From NCBI GenBank assembly GCA_019638615.1, contig JAHBTL010000010.1:124001-188000 (forward strand): a DNA stretch of 64,000 bases, read 5' to 3'. Shown here in pieces: positions 14,109 through 24,200 of the stretch (the stretch's first letter is position 1; every line of letters begins with the position of its first letter). This stretch comes from Chitinophagaceae bacterium (GTDB lineage: Bacteria; Bacteroidota; Bacteroidia; Chitinophagales; Chitinophagaceae). Made by a program: the position numbers and the translations under genes. Under the pieces are notes generated by a model, which worked only from the letters and a program-made list of their open reading frames with translations, was not told where the DNA came from and did no database searches.

Positions 14109-15468
14109 ATAATTGAGTTAACTGGTTGTTTAAGTTATCCTTTATTCTTGCCCTTACTGCTGCTATATTATCCCAATGAACTATTTTGTAAGTGTAACCC
14201 CTGTTGGCAAATCCATTTTGCTTTAAGTATTCCAGGTTTACTAATTTTTGTATGTAATAATGTTGCTGCGTTTTGCTTACGCCGGTTGCCTCTCTTACTT
14301 CAAAACGGTTGAACTGATACTGCCTGCCTTTCTTTTCTACAAAGGATTTCAGTTGCTCAAAAAACTGTCTTAGCGAACCGTCCAGCTCATCCACCTTTAG
14401 TAAAATGCTTTCAAACAAAATATCACAGGCGGTTTGTAAATCTTCCTTTTCAGTAATTAATCTTCCCTGTTTGTCACGGCTCCTTTGATACTGATTAAGC
14501 AAGGTTATTTGTTTTACAAAACTTTGGTACAACTCATTTAATCGCCTGATCTTGTGCGCTTCTTCCGGCAGCTTTATTTTACCCGCATAAGGGTTGATCA
14601 CTTCATAAGATTTCAGTAACCGGATACAGTTCTGCAAAAACTCACTCACTTTCCTTTGTGTGGCTTTATCTATCAGCCCGGCGCTGATTTCATTTTGATA
14701 CCGGATAATTTTTTGTGTCTGCTCTGTACTTTCATCAACGGCTATTAAAAAACTACGGCTTACATTATCTTCATATACTTCGCCTTTAGTTGTGCAACTT
14801 ACACTTGCAATAGGCCCTCTTACTGTCCTTTCCCCACCTCTTATACTGCCGTTACTGTCTTTGATACTGGTGGAAGTGATCAGGATTTCATTGCTCTGCA
14901 GCTCTCTTACCGCAAGCTGTGCATCTTCTTTCAGTCCGTCCAGGTCTTCAAAGCAAAGCAGCTTATTTACAAAAAAATATTCGTCCTGGTTGTAAAAGCT
15001 GTTATCCGTAACTCTTGTATATCGCTTTACATCTTCATCAGGCATCAGGTGGCTGATCACTTTTAAGAGCCTGGTTTTACCGCTCCCGCTGCTCCCTTGT
15101 ATCAGTGCATGTAATGTGTCGGGCATCTTGTAAGAGCTGGCTATCACAAACAATAATATACGGTTGGTTTCCTCTCCGGTAATGCCGGCTTTACCTATCA
15201 GCTCATTAATGCGCCTGATTAAATCTGTTTCTTTTAAAAACTCAATGCACCTGGTTGCCGTTGCCGCAGGCACTTGTATCCTGCTTTCCTGCCTACCTTT
15301 TGATTTGTATTGCTGCCTGTCGCGGTACTGTTCTAATAAATTTGTCAACTGCAATAAATCAGCTTCAACAACTTCTTTGCTTAGCCCTAACTTTTCTGCA
15401 ATGGTTTTGCAGCTTGCTTCTACCTGCTTGTATTCGTACAGGTCTAACTTTAGCGTGATGCTCTGCAT
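14107..15468 (-). CDS. AAA+ ATPase / helicase-like replication protein of the element
   Basis: A 453-aa P-loop ATPase. Walker A is LIQGSSGSGKTRLL (about residues 122-135) and Walker B is LLCFEDLDGL (about 170-180). A Ser/Thr-rich arm (EILITSTSIKDS) and an Arg (NVSRSFLI) follow, as in AAA+ loaders and helicases. The C-terminal ~90 residues look like a winged helix (RFEVREATGVSKTQQHYYIQ). The N-terminus may bind DNA. It follows the primase gene by 5 bases, so the two probably form the element's replication unit. An exact helicase class cannot be set from sequence alone. Confidence 0.7.
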   Translation of the reverse strand: MQSITLKLDLYEYKQVEASCKTIAEKLGLSKEVVEADLLQLTNLLEQYRDRQQYKSKGRQESRIQVPAATATRCIEFLKETDLIRRINELIGKAGITGEETNRILLFVIASSYKMPDTLHALIQGSSGSGKTRLLKVISHLMPDEDVKRYTRVTDNSFYNQDEYFFVNKLLCFEDLDGLKEDAQLAVRELQSNEILITSTSIKDSNGSIRGGERTVRGPIASVSCTTKGEVYEDNVSRSFLIAVDESTEQTQKIIRYQNEISAGLIDKATQRKVSEFLQNCIRLLKSYEVINPYAGKIKLPEEAHKIRRLNELYQSFVKQITLLNQYQRSRDKQGRLITEKEDLQTACDILFESILLKVDELDGSLRQFFEQLKSFVEKKGRQYQFNRFEVREATGVSKTQQHYYIQKLVNLEYLKQNGFANRGYTYKIVHWDNIAAVRARIKDNLNNQLTQL

Positions 15469-15473
15469 ATTAT

Positions 15474-16868
15474 TTAAGCGTTGAGTATGATTTGTAAAGT
15501 GATTTTTAAACTGTCCATCTGCTCCACTCTAAAGCCTTTTATCTGATACAGGGCTTGCGTGCCCTGGTATTGTAAGTTGTAGGGGTTGTTGGTATCAAGC
15601 CCTGTTGTATTCGGCTGTATTGTTGCTGTAGCAACGCTTGCAGCTTGTGTAGTTTGCAAACAGTCATCTTTGTTTTGTATCGGTACTTGCAAAGTTTCAC
15701 CTTCAATAAAAGGTGTTGCCTGCCAGTCCGGCAGGCGGGCTTCTTCTTTTTTATTTTCAGTTGGTTCATTTGAAAGAAAAAAATCAAACGCTTTCCTTGT
15801 GGTGATTAAATGCGCAAGTATATCAGGGCTGTGTCCCTGCAATAAACTGTTTACATCTTCTCCCTGTGGCACATCAATATTTGTAATATTTACTTTTGGA
15901 TAAGCGGATTTTAACATCGGCGCATATTTTGCAACTGCTTTATTGCCTGCTTCATCACCATCCAGGAAGAAAATAATTTCTTCCAGTTCTTTTAACCGGC
16001 TCACCGCCACGGTGTGTTCTTCGGTTAGTCCGTTTGTACCGAACAATGCCAACACTTCGTAATTGCTTTTGATACTGTCCTGCTCCAATAGTGTTGCTGC
16101 ATCTATAATGCTTTCCGTTAGTATCAGCTTTCTTGTTTCAGCTTTCGGATAGTTCGGATATAAGCCCTGTCTGTCCCTTAAATAAAAATGCCTTTGCTCT
16201 TTATCGGATAATGTGCTGCGGAAGTATAGAGAAACGATTTCGTTTTGCTGGTTGCGCAACGCAAAGCAGATGCACCATTTGCCAAAAGGCTTGTAAGCTG
16301 TGTCGCCTGTTCTTCCTGTTAATCCCAGGTCTAATAACAAGCCATATTGTAAACACTGCTTTATCATGGCTTCATCTTTCCTCGCACCATGATGGAACTG
16401 ACCGGCATTATAGCCTACTTCTGTTTTCTTAAAATCAATGCAGCGGCTTTGTAAATACTCCTGCGCCGGCTTGGAGTTGTGTATCGCATTTTTAAAATAG
16501 GTAAACATATTGTGCAAAAACTGCTGCCGGCTGATAGTAAGTTTTGCAGTTTCATTGTTCACTGATGTGTGCCGGTGTTTTATTTTGCCTTCGTAGTAAC
16601 CGATCATCTCCACAGCTTTCAGGATAGCTTCATGTTTCGTACAGTTCTCTTTGTGGAGAATAAAATCTATTACATCCAGACTTTTGCCGTGGGTCTTGCA
16701 GTTGCTACTGAAGCAATAACACGTATGCGTTTTATAATACACCTGCAGGCTTGGTGTTTTATCATCGTGGAAAGGGCAGTGAAGCCGAAGGCTTTTATCA
16801 GGCTTTAGGTTGTAGTACTGCAATACCTGGGCTAAAGTAAGCTGCTGTTTGATTTCCGGTATTGTCAT
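15474..16868 (-). CDS. CHC2 zinc-finger / Toprim primase-like protein
   Basis: This 464-aa DnaG-like protein has an N-terminal CHC2 zinc finger (LHCPFHDDKTPSLQVYY then CYCFSSNCK, residues ~28-60). Its Toprim domain has the Glu motif LILTESIIDAATL and the DGDEAGNKAVAKY motif (about residues 245-325). Proteins like this make RNA primers for plasmid-, phage- or island-borne replication. After Toprim comes a low-complexity Gln/Thr-rich linker and a short C-terminal segment. The linker start (FFLSNEPTENKK) is encoded by a copy of the element's repeat CAGTTG...CATTTGAAAGAAA. It overlaps the SymE-like gene start by 4 bases. Confidence 0.85.
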   Translation of the reverse strand: MTIPEIKQQLTLAQVLQYYNLKPDKSLRLHCPFHDDKTPSLQVYYKTHTCYCFSSNCKTHGKSLDVIDFILHKENCTKHEAILKAVEMIGYYEGKIKHRHTSVNNETAKLTISRQQFLHNMFTYFKNAIHNSKPAQEYLQSRCIDFKKTEVGYNAGQFHHGARKDEAMIKQCLQYGLLLDLGLTGRTGDTAYKPFGKWCICFALRNQQNEIVSLYFRSTLSDKEQRHFYLRDRQGLYPNYPKAETRKLILTESIIDAATLLEQDSIKSNYEVLALFGTNGLTEEHTVAVSRLKELEEIIFFLDGDEAGNKAVAKYAPMLKSAYPKVNITNIDVPQGEDVNSLLQGHSPDILAHLITTRKAFDFFLSNEPTENKKEEARLPDWQATPFIEGETLQVPIQNKDDCLQTTQAASVATATIQPNTTGLDTNNPYNLQYQGTQALYQIKGFRVEQMDSLKITLQIILNA

Positions 16869-17134
16869 CGGGCAAGCTTTTTAAGGGTCTGCTTTACTTC
16901 GGCAAGGGCAGCTTTGTACTGTTGCTCCTCTTTGGCTTCATCTTCCAGCGGTTCAATGATCAGCAGTTTTTCACGGGTGGTGATGCGCACTGTGTCGCCT
17001 ATATTAAAACCCAGTTCCGCCAGCCATGCACCGCTTACATTTAACCAGGGTACATTTTTATTACCCGTTGGGCTGTCCTGGCATGGCCTGCTCCTGCCAC
17101 ATAGCTTTATCTGTTTGCCCGGATTTGCTGCCAT
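16865..17134 (-). CDS. SymE-like protein
   Basis: An 89-aa protein. Residues ~27-65 (VPWLNVSGAWLAELGFNIGD then VRITTREKLLIIEPL) match the SymE-type swapped-hairpin AbrB fold. E. coli SymE is a toxin that condenses nucleic acid or cleaves RNA, controlled by an antisense RNA; homologues on mobile elements are of less certain function. A charged helix follows (EQQYKAALAEVKQTLKK). It leads the minus-strand primase operon, overlapping the next gene by 4 bases, so it may instead act as a DNA-binding regulator of the element. Confidence 0.7.
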   Translation of the reverse strand: MAANPGKQIKLCGRSRPCQDSPTGNKNVPWLNVSGAWLAELGFNIGDTVRITTREKLLIIEPLEDEAKEEQQYKAALAEVKQTLKKLAR

Positions 17135-17165
17135 AGAAAAATATTTTTAAAAATTTAAAAACACA

Positions 17166-17275
17166 TTATCAGGTGCAAAGAAACATAATTCTGTTTACAC
17201 AAACAACATTTTCCTATTTTCAGATACATTTTTATATTCCTACATTTGCCTAAAACCTGCAAATACAGGTGTTTT
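17166..17275. promoter_or_regulatory. Divergent control region of the element
   Basis: Between symE-like (minus) and xre (plus) lies an inverted repeat AAAACCTG / CAGGTGTTTT (about 17252-17275) with a 6-base centre. A further CAGGTG half-site is at 17170. A TACATTTG promoter core for the regulator gene is at 17241-17248. The palindrome just behind the promoter suits autorepression by the XRE protein. Confidence 0.55.
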
Positions 17276-17296
17276 ACCACATAAAAAGGTGTAATT

Positions 17297-17632
17297 ATGG
17301 ACAGTTTTGGCAAAAGACTTGCGGAATGCAGAAAAGCTAAAAGCCTCTCCCAGAAAGACCTGGCAAAGGCTTTTAATACTTCGCATACCACCATTGGCAA
17401 ATACGAACGCGATGAGATGACGCCTTCTATTGAAGCTGCTAAAAAACTGGCAAAGCTCCTGGATACTACCGTAGGTTATTTATTGGGGGAGAACGAACAA
17501 TCCAACCTCTTTAAAGACCCGCTCATGCTTAAACGGTTTGAAGATATTGCCACACTCCCGGCAAAAGAAAAAGAATGCCTCCTCACAACCGTTGACCATT
17601 TTATTAAAGCAAGTAAAATCTCCTTGATATAA
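17297..17632 (+). CDS. XRE-family transcriptional regulator
   Basis: A 111-aa protein with an N-terminal HTH_3 domain: FGKRLAECRKAKSLSQKDLA, then TTIGKYERDEMTPSIEAAKKLAKLL, ending YLLGEN at residue ~65. The C-terminal helical part probably mediates dimerisation. It is transcribed away from the symE-primase operon, with a palindrome between them, the layout of a phage- or island-type repressor. A short stem CCGTTG / CAGCGG follows the stop. Target genes beyond the element are unknown. Confidence 0.85.
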   Translation: MDSFGKRLAECRKAKSLSQKDLAKAFNTSHTTIGKYERDEMTPSIEAAKKLAKLLDTTVGYLLGENEQSNLFKDPLMLKRFEDIATLPAKEKECLLTTVDHFIKASKISLI

Positions 17633-17799
17633 AAAAACCGTTGAGCAACCAGCGGCTCTTACTTTTATTGTACGGTACAAGCGGACGCTTACACCTGGCG
17701 TTTGACTATTTACAACCTTGCGCCTGAGTGAGGGAAGATATAAAATTCTTTATTTACTATGATTTTTGAAACCCTGATAATCTGATACACTACCGAAAC

Positions 17800-18264
17800 C
17801 TAATATTTTTTATAGTCATGTTCTAATACTTCAATAAGAATATCTTCTAATTCAGAAACATCTGTAACGCTCATATCCACTTGAACAACCCCCTCTTCAG
17901 CTACAGCAAGAGATGAAAACTTCCCAGGTGTATATGGCTTGTAAGGCGAAATTGTAATTATACCATTCTTATCCCTGGTAATGCTGCATGAGTTTGATTT
18001 TTTGTATAAATCCGTATAAGATTTTTGACCCATTTTTTTTAGGGTTTCCTTTTCCAAAAGGGGCTTCTTCTCTACTGAAATATTTGGAATATTAGTCCTG
18101 CTACTCTTTAATGCTTTAAGAATAGCTTCAATCAGTTTGCTATCACTATCCGCAACCGCAACTCTCAATATAGGTTCATCAGTCACCCATATCCAGTCTT
18201 TAGTTTGAGACTTTGTAACAATAATGTATTCTTTATTTGTTTTATACACTTGACAGAAATGCAT
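17800..18264 (-). CDS. Immunity protein of the RHS toxin (CdiI-like)
   Basis: A 154-aa soluble protein that starts 6 bases after the RHS toxin gene. Motifs such as VYKTNKEYIIVTKSQTKDWI, TDEPILRV, LIEAILKALKSSR and SYTDLYKKSNSCSI resemble immunity proteins annotated with contact-dependent inhibition systems. The Ser-Arg pair after the ILKAL helix and the YKKxxxC segment are the parts I recognise. It should bind and neutralise the nuclease-like tip of the preceding protein in the cytoplasm. It is AT-rich like the toxin tip, supporting co-acquisition. Confidence 0.7.
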   Translation of the reverse strand: MHFCQVYKTNKEYIIVTKSQTKDWIWVTDEPILRVAVADSDSKLIEAILKALKSSRTNIPNISVEKKPLLEKETLKKMGQKSYTDLYKKSNSCSITRDKNGIITISPYKPYTPGKFSSLAVAEEGVVQVDMSVTDVSELEDILIEVLEHDYKKY

Positions 18265-18270
18265 GCTCTA

Positions 18271-21200
18271 TTATTTTACGACATTTATTTGTACATTAAC
18301 CCCATTATCTTTTCCATATTTTATTGCTTCCTGAAGTTGTTCTACTTGAGATTTTGTAGCTCCTTTGGGAATACCTACATCTAAAACTTTCTTCTTAATT
18401 TGATCCCCCAAAACAACGTCTTCACCTTTAACTCCCCCTTTAAACTCGGCTAATTTATCAATATAACCCTTTAATTTGTTGTAAACTGCTTTAGAACCTT
18501 CCTTCATGTAAGTAGGAGCTCCTAAGTCTAATGTTTTAATACTCGTAGCAACTCCTTTTATAAATTTATCTATTACTTCAAAGCCTGGTGTCAGGTTCCC
18601 TCCTCTCATTTTCTCATAAACAAATCCCCTTTCGAGCCAGGAAGTGATTTTCCATATGGAGCCGCCTGAACCTTTTAGTATACTTGCTACAGTGTTGCCT
18701 AAAGGACTTAATGCCTTTCCTAAGGCCCCTAACATAGCGTAATCCTGGAGTTCGCTACCCATTGCTACATCGTGCCAGCTATATTTTTTAAGTGTAGGGC
18801 TTTTATTTGAGTTTGTAACGGCATTTATAAATTTGCCCAACATGTCAGATTTATTCTTGTAATAAAAGCCAGGTTGCCCAGGAATTGTAGTTAAGATTTG
18901 ATCCTCCCTTACACCTTCGGGCAATTCAGTTCCATAGTAGTTATTAAAACCAAGCATCATTATTGAAGGGTCTGTCGACCAAATAAACATCCCTTGTCCA
19001 TTTGCATACCAATCAGCACCATCAGGGTCAATATTTAATATAGGATTATTGCCTAAAGGCATGTAAGGGCTTTCATAAGGTTTCACCACCGGATCCACAT
19101 TCCATCTTCTCCCCAACCTGGGCTCATACTGCCAGAACTCGGCGTTGTAGCTGTTATAAGGACCATTGACCTCATGATCTGCCTCCTGCCCGTTGAACCC
19201 GTACCGGTATTTCTGCCAGTGATTATTGGTCACCCTGCCGGGTAGGGTCATCCCGAAGGGCGAGTAGTCCGCCGCGGTTACCACGTCGGCTTTATAGCTG
19301 GCTATTACTGAAGGATTGCCCGATACAGGCACCGGTTCCCGCTTGTCCGTTACCGTCAGCATGACATTGCCCAAATGGTTCGTTACTTCAAAGAGCTTGT
19401 TGCCGCGGGTAAAGTTAATCAAATAAGTGTCTCCCAACCCGTCTACATGTTCGGGTGCATATTTTTGTACATTATCTACATTCAAATCACGGTTAATGAT
19501 GCCCAGCCGGCTGCTGCCGTACATATGGTGCTCTGCCAGCTTCAGTGTGCCTTCAGAAGCGCTCTTCACCTGGTTCACCTTGTATACGGCTAATACATTG
19601 CCCTGCGCATCTCTTACATACCATATATAGTTGTAATTCGCATTCACCCCCGAGCCGTGCCGCTGGTACTGACCGATCCGGTTGCCCGATGGATCGTAAT
19701 TGTAATACACATGCTGCGCCGTGGCATTCGCTACCGCCGATTTATTGAACTCTGTTATCTTGCCGTATACATTCCACTTTATGACAGAGATGGCGCGGTT
19801 GGCGGCGCTTACCAGGTTGCCTATTGCATCGTACTGGTAATTGCCCGGGCTCTGGTTTTTCAGATCCACGTTCACCCCGTAGGAGGTTACCCCGTAATCG
19901 TTTACATACTCCAGCTTATTGGTGCCGGCTATATAACGGTAATACAGGCTGTCCATCAACGGGTTGGCGGTCAGGTTGCCGTTGCGGTCGGCACGGGTAA
20001 TATTGCCATTGGCATCGTAACCGTAGCGCTCCCGGTACAAAAATGTGGATGCCATCGAGTTCCAGTGGTTAGCGGTATTGTTGAAGCCACGGTAGGTATC
20101 CATCGCTACAAGCCGGTTGAGCTGGTCGTAATGATAGTTGTACAGGGCGGCATAGCCGAACTCGGTGGTATTAGTCGTAACGGCGCTGATATTGCCGTTG
20201 TACAAGGGCTTATACGTGCCGGCTGCCAGCTTATGGGTATAAGCGGGGAAGGGATTGGGCGCCGCGCTGTTGATGGCGGTATAATCGCCGGTAAAGTACC
20301 GCAGCGTAATGCCGATGGCGTCTGCCGCTACATAAGGGTTGGCGCCGGCGCGGGCGTCGCCGCCGGGGTCGTATGCCGGCGTGGTGCTGTTGCCGTTGAT
20401 GCCTTTCAGCCAGCCCTGCAGGGTATAGGTATAGTCCACGCCCTGCACCTGCTGCTGCCCGATGATGGTGCGCGCCAGCGGACCATGCCTGTAGTACTGG
20501 TATTTGGCTTCGTGCTCTTCCAGTCCCTGCTGGTACAGGAATATTTTGTTATCGGTGGTGTATACGTCTGTCAGGCGGTTCTCGGCATCGTATTCATAGC
20601 GGTGGTAGAGCTCATCATTCTGACCGGGCTGGTAATGCACTTCGTTCACCTTGCCGCTGATCAGGTCGTAATGGTAGGCAATGGTTTTGCAGGCATTGGC
20701 GCCGTGGTGGGTCATGGGACTGTAGGCATTGCTGCCGTACAGGTTGCGCATGGTATCTACATTGCCGTGGATGTCATAGCTGTAATCTATCCCCGCAGTA
20801 TAGCTGATGCCGGTAATGAAATACTTCGCATACTGGGCGTTGTAGGTATACGACGGTTTTTCGAAATACCGGGTATAGCTTACACGGTTGCGCAGGGTAT
20901 GCGGCTTCTGGGTGAACTGCAGCTCTGTTACGCAGGGGGTGCCGTCTACGCTCGGCTCATCGTATACGGTACGGGTCACCATTTCGGCGCCGTAAGTATT
21001 GTTCACGTTGTTGTAATAGATCCAGTTGAACAGCGCCTGCGGGTCTTTGCTGATGGTGTTGGTCATGGCGGTGGGATGGGGTTTCTGTCCCGCTTCGGTG
21101 ATGCGGCTCAGCGAGTCATAGATCGTATAGCTGTATTTGCCGTCTATGAGCTGCTGCGCGTTTTGCGATACCGCCGGCCTGCCCAGGCGGTCGTACCAGT

Positions 21201-24200
21201 TCACTCTTTTGCCGGCATCGGGCGTTTGCTGGCTTACCACCTGGTTCAGGCTGTTGTAACGGTATACCGTGGGCATGGTGTGCGAGGGTGTCCAGGCCTG
21301 CCCGGCGTTTCTTTTCAGGGCAACCGTATCCAGCCAGCCCTGCCGGCGGATGGCATTGACACCCGCCGGGGGAATGGTTTTTACCAGGTTGCCTGCCTGG
21401 TCGTAATAGTATAAGGTATAATGGTACTCACTTACGGGATGCTCAACGGTAAACGATTCAACAGACGCTGCGGCTAAACATTTGGCCGCGTATTTACTGT
21501 TGAAGCTTTGGTCAAGCGAATCTTTATAGGCGTTGTAGATCTCCGTTCCGGACTGTATTGCCAGTACGCTGCTGTCGGAACAGGGCGGATCATAGATGTC
21601 CTCATAGCGGAGCGTGGGGTTGGTGGGCTCGTTTTTGCCGCAGAGCAGGAGACTTGAGGGTGCGGTGGCCTGTATTTCATCGCACGCATCCAACCTTACT
21701 CCGGCCCGCTTATATATTGAATCAATCTGGGCATAGGTATGGCTGGTGCCATGTTTAAGGTTAAAGTAATTTTTGAATGCCAGCTGACAATCAGTAGCGC
21801 CGGCGCAGATAAAGGAAGGATCAACAGTTGCAGGGCGGACGGTATCAGTAAAATCTTCAAAATACATTGTATTATCATTTACATCGCCCACCCTGAACCA
21901 GTCAATGACAGCGTGGCGTTCCCATAAGCCTAAAGTAAAGTTCTGTTGCTGTCCGATAGCTACAGTTGAATCCCTGGAATGTTCCCAAACCTTTTTACCG
22001 TTATAATATAGTTCTGCTTTGCCCGGCTTAACAACAGTTTTAAATACCATCCAATCACGGTATGCATATGCATTGCTATCAATCAAAGTATAACCCGGAA
22101 AAACCTGCGCGGGAGCGGCGTCATACATGTATAACGTGGGGTCAAACATATGAAGTCCTGTCACCCCGTTGGCTGTTCCTGCAAAAAACATTGCCTGCAG
22201 GCTCCTGAAACCTAAATGAAACATATCGCCGAGGCGTTCGTTCCGCATAAACTTAAATCTTGCAGAAACGGTATAGCCATCCTGGGAGCAGAATTTATTA
22301 AAATTAAGCTGGTAATTGTTATACCAGCCTCTCGGCCTTTCTCTGATTGAATCAGGAAGATAAATAACGCCATCATGCACCAGGTCTGCTAACCGGGTAT
22401 ACACATAACCGCCCGTATCCCAGTTGTGCACCACTCTTCCGGGTTTTGCATTTACATAAAAGCTGTCAATCAAATGCTCCAGAGAATCTTTGTACCCTTG
22501 CGTTGCTGCAAACCCGCATACATCAAGAACTTTACCACAAGACTGCTGATAGATAGAATCCAATTGAGCAAATGAAAAGCTGGTGCCTCGCTGGGTATTA
22601 TAATAACCGGCAAAGGATGTCTGGCAACTGGCAGGATTACATTCTGTTATGAGATCTGTTGGAAGCTTTAACATGGAGACGTTGTCGAAGTTCTCAACAT
22701 GAAGGAGTTCATCGTGCTCGCCATATATTTTAATCCAGTCCATACTGGCAGAGGCATGAACTGTGCCATGGTAACCCAATCCCACCCCCCCGACTGGTGA
22801 GGGTCGCTCTGCGGAAATATATTGTAAAACAAGCTTACCGTTGATATAGTATTGATACTTACCATTGTCGTACCGGAGTTTAATATTGACCCAATTATTA
22901 AAGCCGTTTGGCAAAGTATCAATAGGATGCTCTATCGTATTTCTCTGAACACTGTTGAATCCTACCGAGTGGGCGCTGATTACATATCCGTATGGTTGTA
23001 ATGCTATTCTGAGGTAGGCAAACATACAGCTACCGGTAAATAAAACAACCTGTCCACCTGGTAGATAATTTACCCTTATACGTCCTTCAACACTAAACCG
23101 TTTCTTCGACTGAACATTCCAGTTGCAGCGCGGCCATCCATACTGTAAATGACTATAACCATATACTGTTGAATCAAGATATCTGGCTGGCGAAGTTGCC
23201 ATCCCGTCATGAATGATTTCAGATGATGCTCCAATAACTTCATGGTTGGGGTTTCTTGCGGTATTCCCTGCAAATTGAAAATAAGGAGTTCTTGATGTTT
23301 GGGTATTTAGATAACTATTCTTCAGCATTTCAAAGGCATCGCAAATCGCCAGAGACTCACATACATCCGGTCTTCTTCCACAATGTTTTAAATAAACCGA
23401 ATCTATCTGGCTATAAGTATAAGATGTACCTTTTTGCTGGTTGAAGTAGGTAACAAAAGGCGCCTGGCAATTGGCAGCAGGTTGCGGACAAAGGAACGAA
23501 GGACTAATTGTCGCGCGGGTGGAAGGATCGTTGTAATCTTCAAATAAAGTAAGATTGCCGGAAGCATCATACATTTTTACCCAGTCAATAGCGCCCTGGT
23601 AATCTAAAAATGCCAGGGTAAAGACAGATTCATTTATCAATGTTGTTCCATTCCGGGATATTTGTTTTACCAGCGTATTATTGAAATATATTTTAAAATC
23701 AGCAGGTGTAACCGTGACTTTGAGCGTATTCCATGACTTATATATGATATCCGGATCACTGTCCAGCAACTGCAAGCCGGAAAACAATGTGACATAATTT
23801 GCATGATCCGGAGAGACTCCTTTAATTTCCCTTAAATAAAACCCCGGAGTTCCCGGTTCCTGCCTGCACAACCCAAACCACACATTATTATCCTGGAAAT
23901 AAAACACATCATCCACCGCATTCAGCACTTTCTTCAGCGATTTAAATCTCCATTCTATGCTATAGCCATTTTCGGTACAGAATTTATTTCCGTTACTATT
24001 TCTTGTTATATTTTGAAAATATACCCACTCCCTGGAGGTTGTATCACGTACTGCCTGTGGCCAGCACAGCATACCATTTGAAGTAATTAAATTCATATCC
24101 GACAATATAGTGGGAGTGATATATGCCGATTGCGCATACGACTCAAACCGGTACGGATTCACATCCCTATTATACCTTTTCATCAACGCCTGCAGGCTGT

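Larger units (their letters stand above)
10790..17740 (-). mobile_element. Integrated element with tandem recombinases and primase
   Basis: Approximate bounds. Contents: small cargo genes (46 aa, 62 aa, membrane protein remnant), palindrome, two overlapping tyrosine recombinases, iterons, AAA+ ATPase, CHC2-Toprim primase, SymE-like protein, divergent XRE regulator. There are no conjugation, capsid or packaging genes, so it resembles a self-replicating satellite or island. Its sides are RHS-linked: the main RHS toxin-immunity pair on the right (from 17800) and an orphan RHS cassette on the left (to about 10765). No direct-repeat attachment sites were identified by eye. Confidence 0.6.

Noticed and set aside
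19657-21414. 585-aa plus-strand open frame opposite the RHS gene
   Set aside because: It is antisense to clear YD/RHS repeats, whose codon use keeps the opposite frame open. Its protein is a Val/Ile/Gly-rich shadow without any domain.
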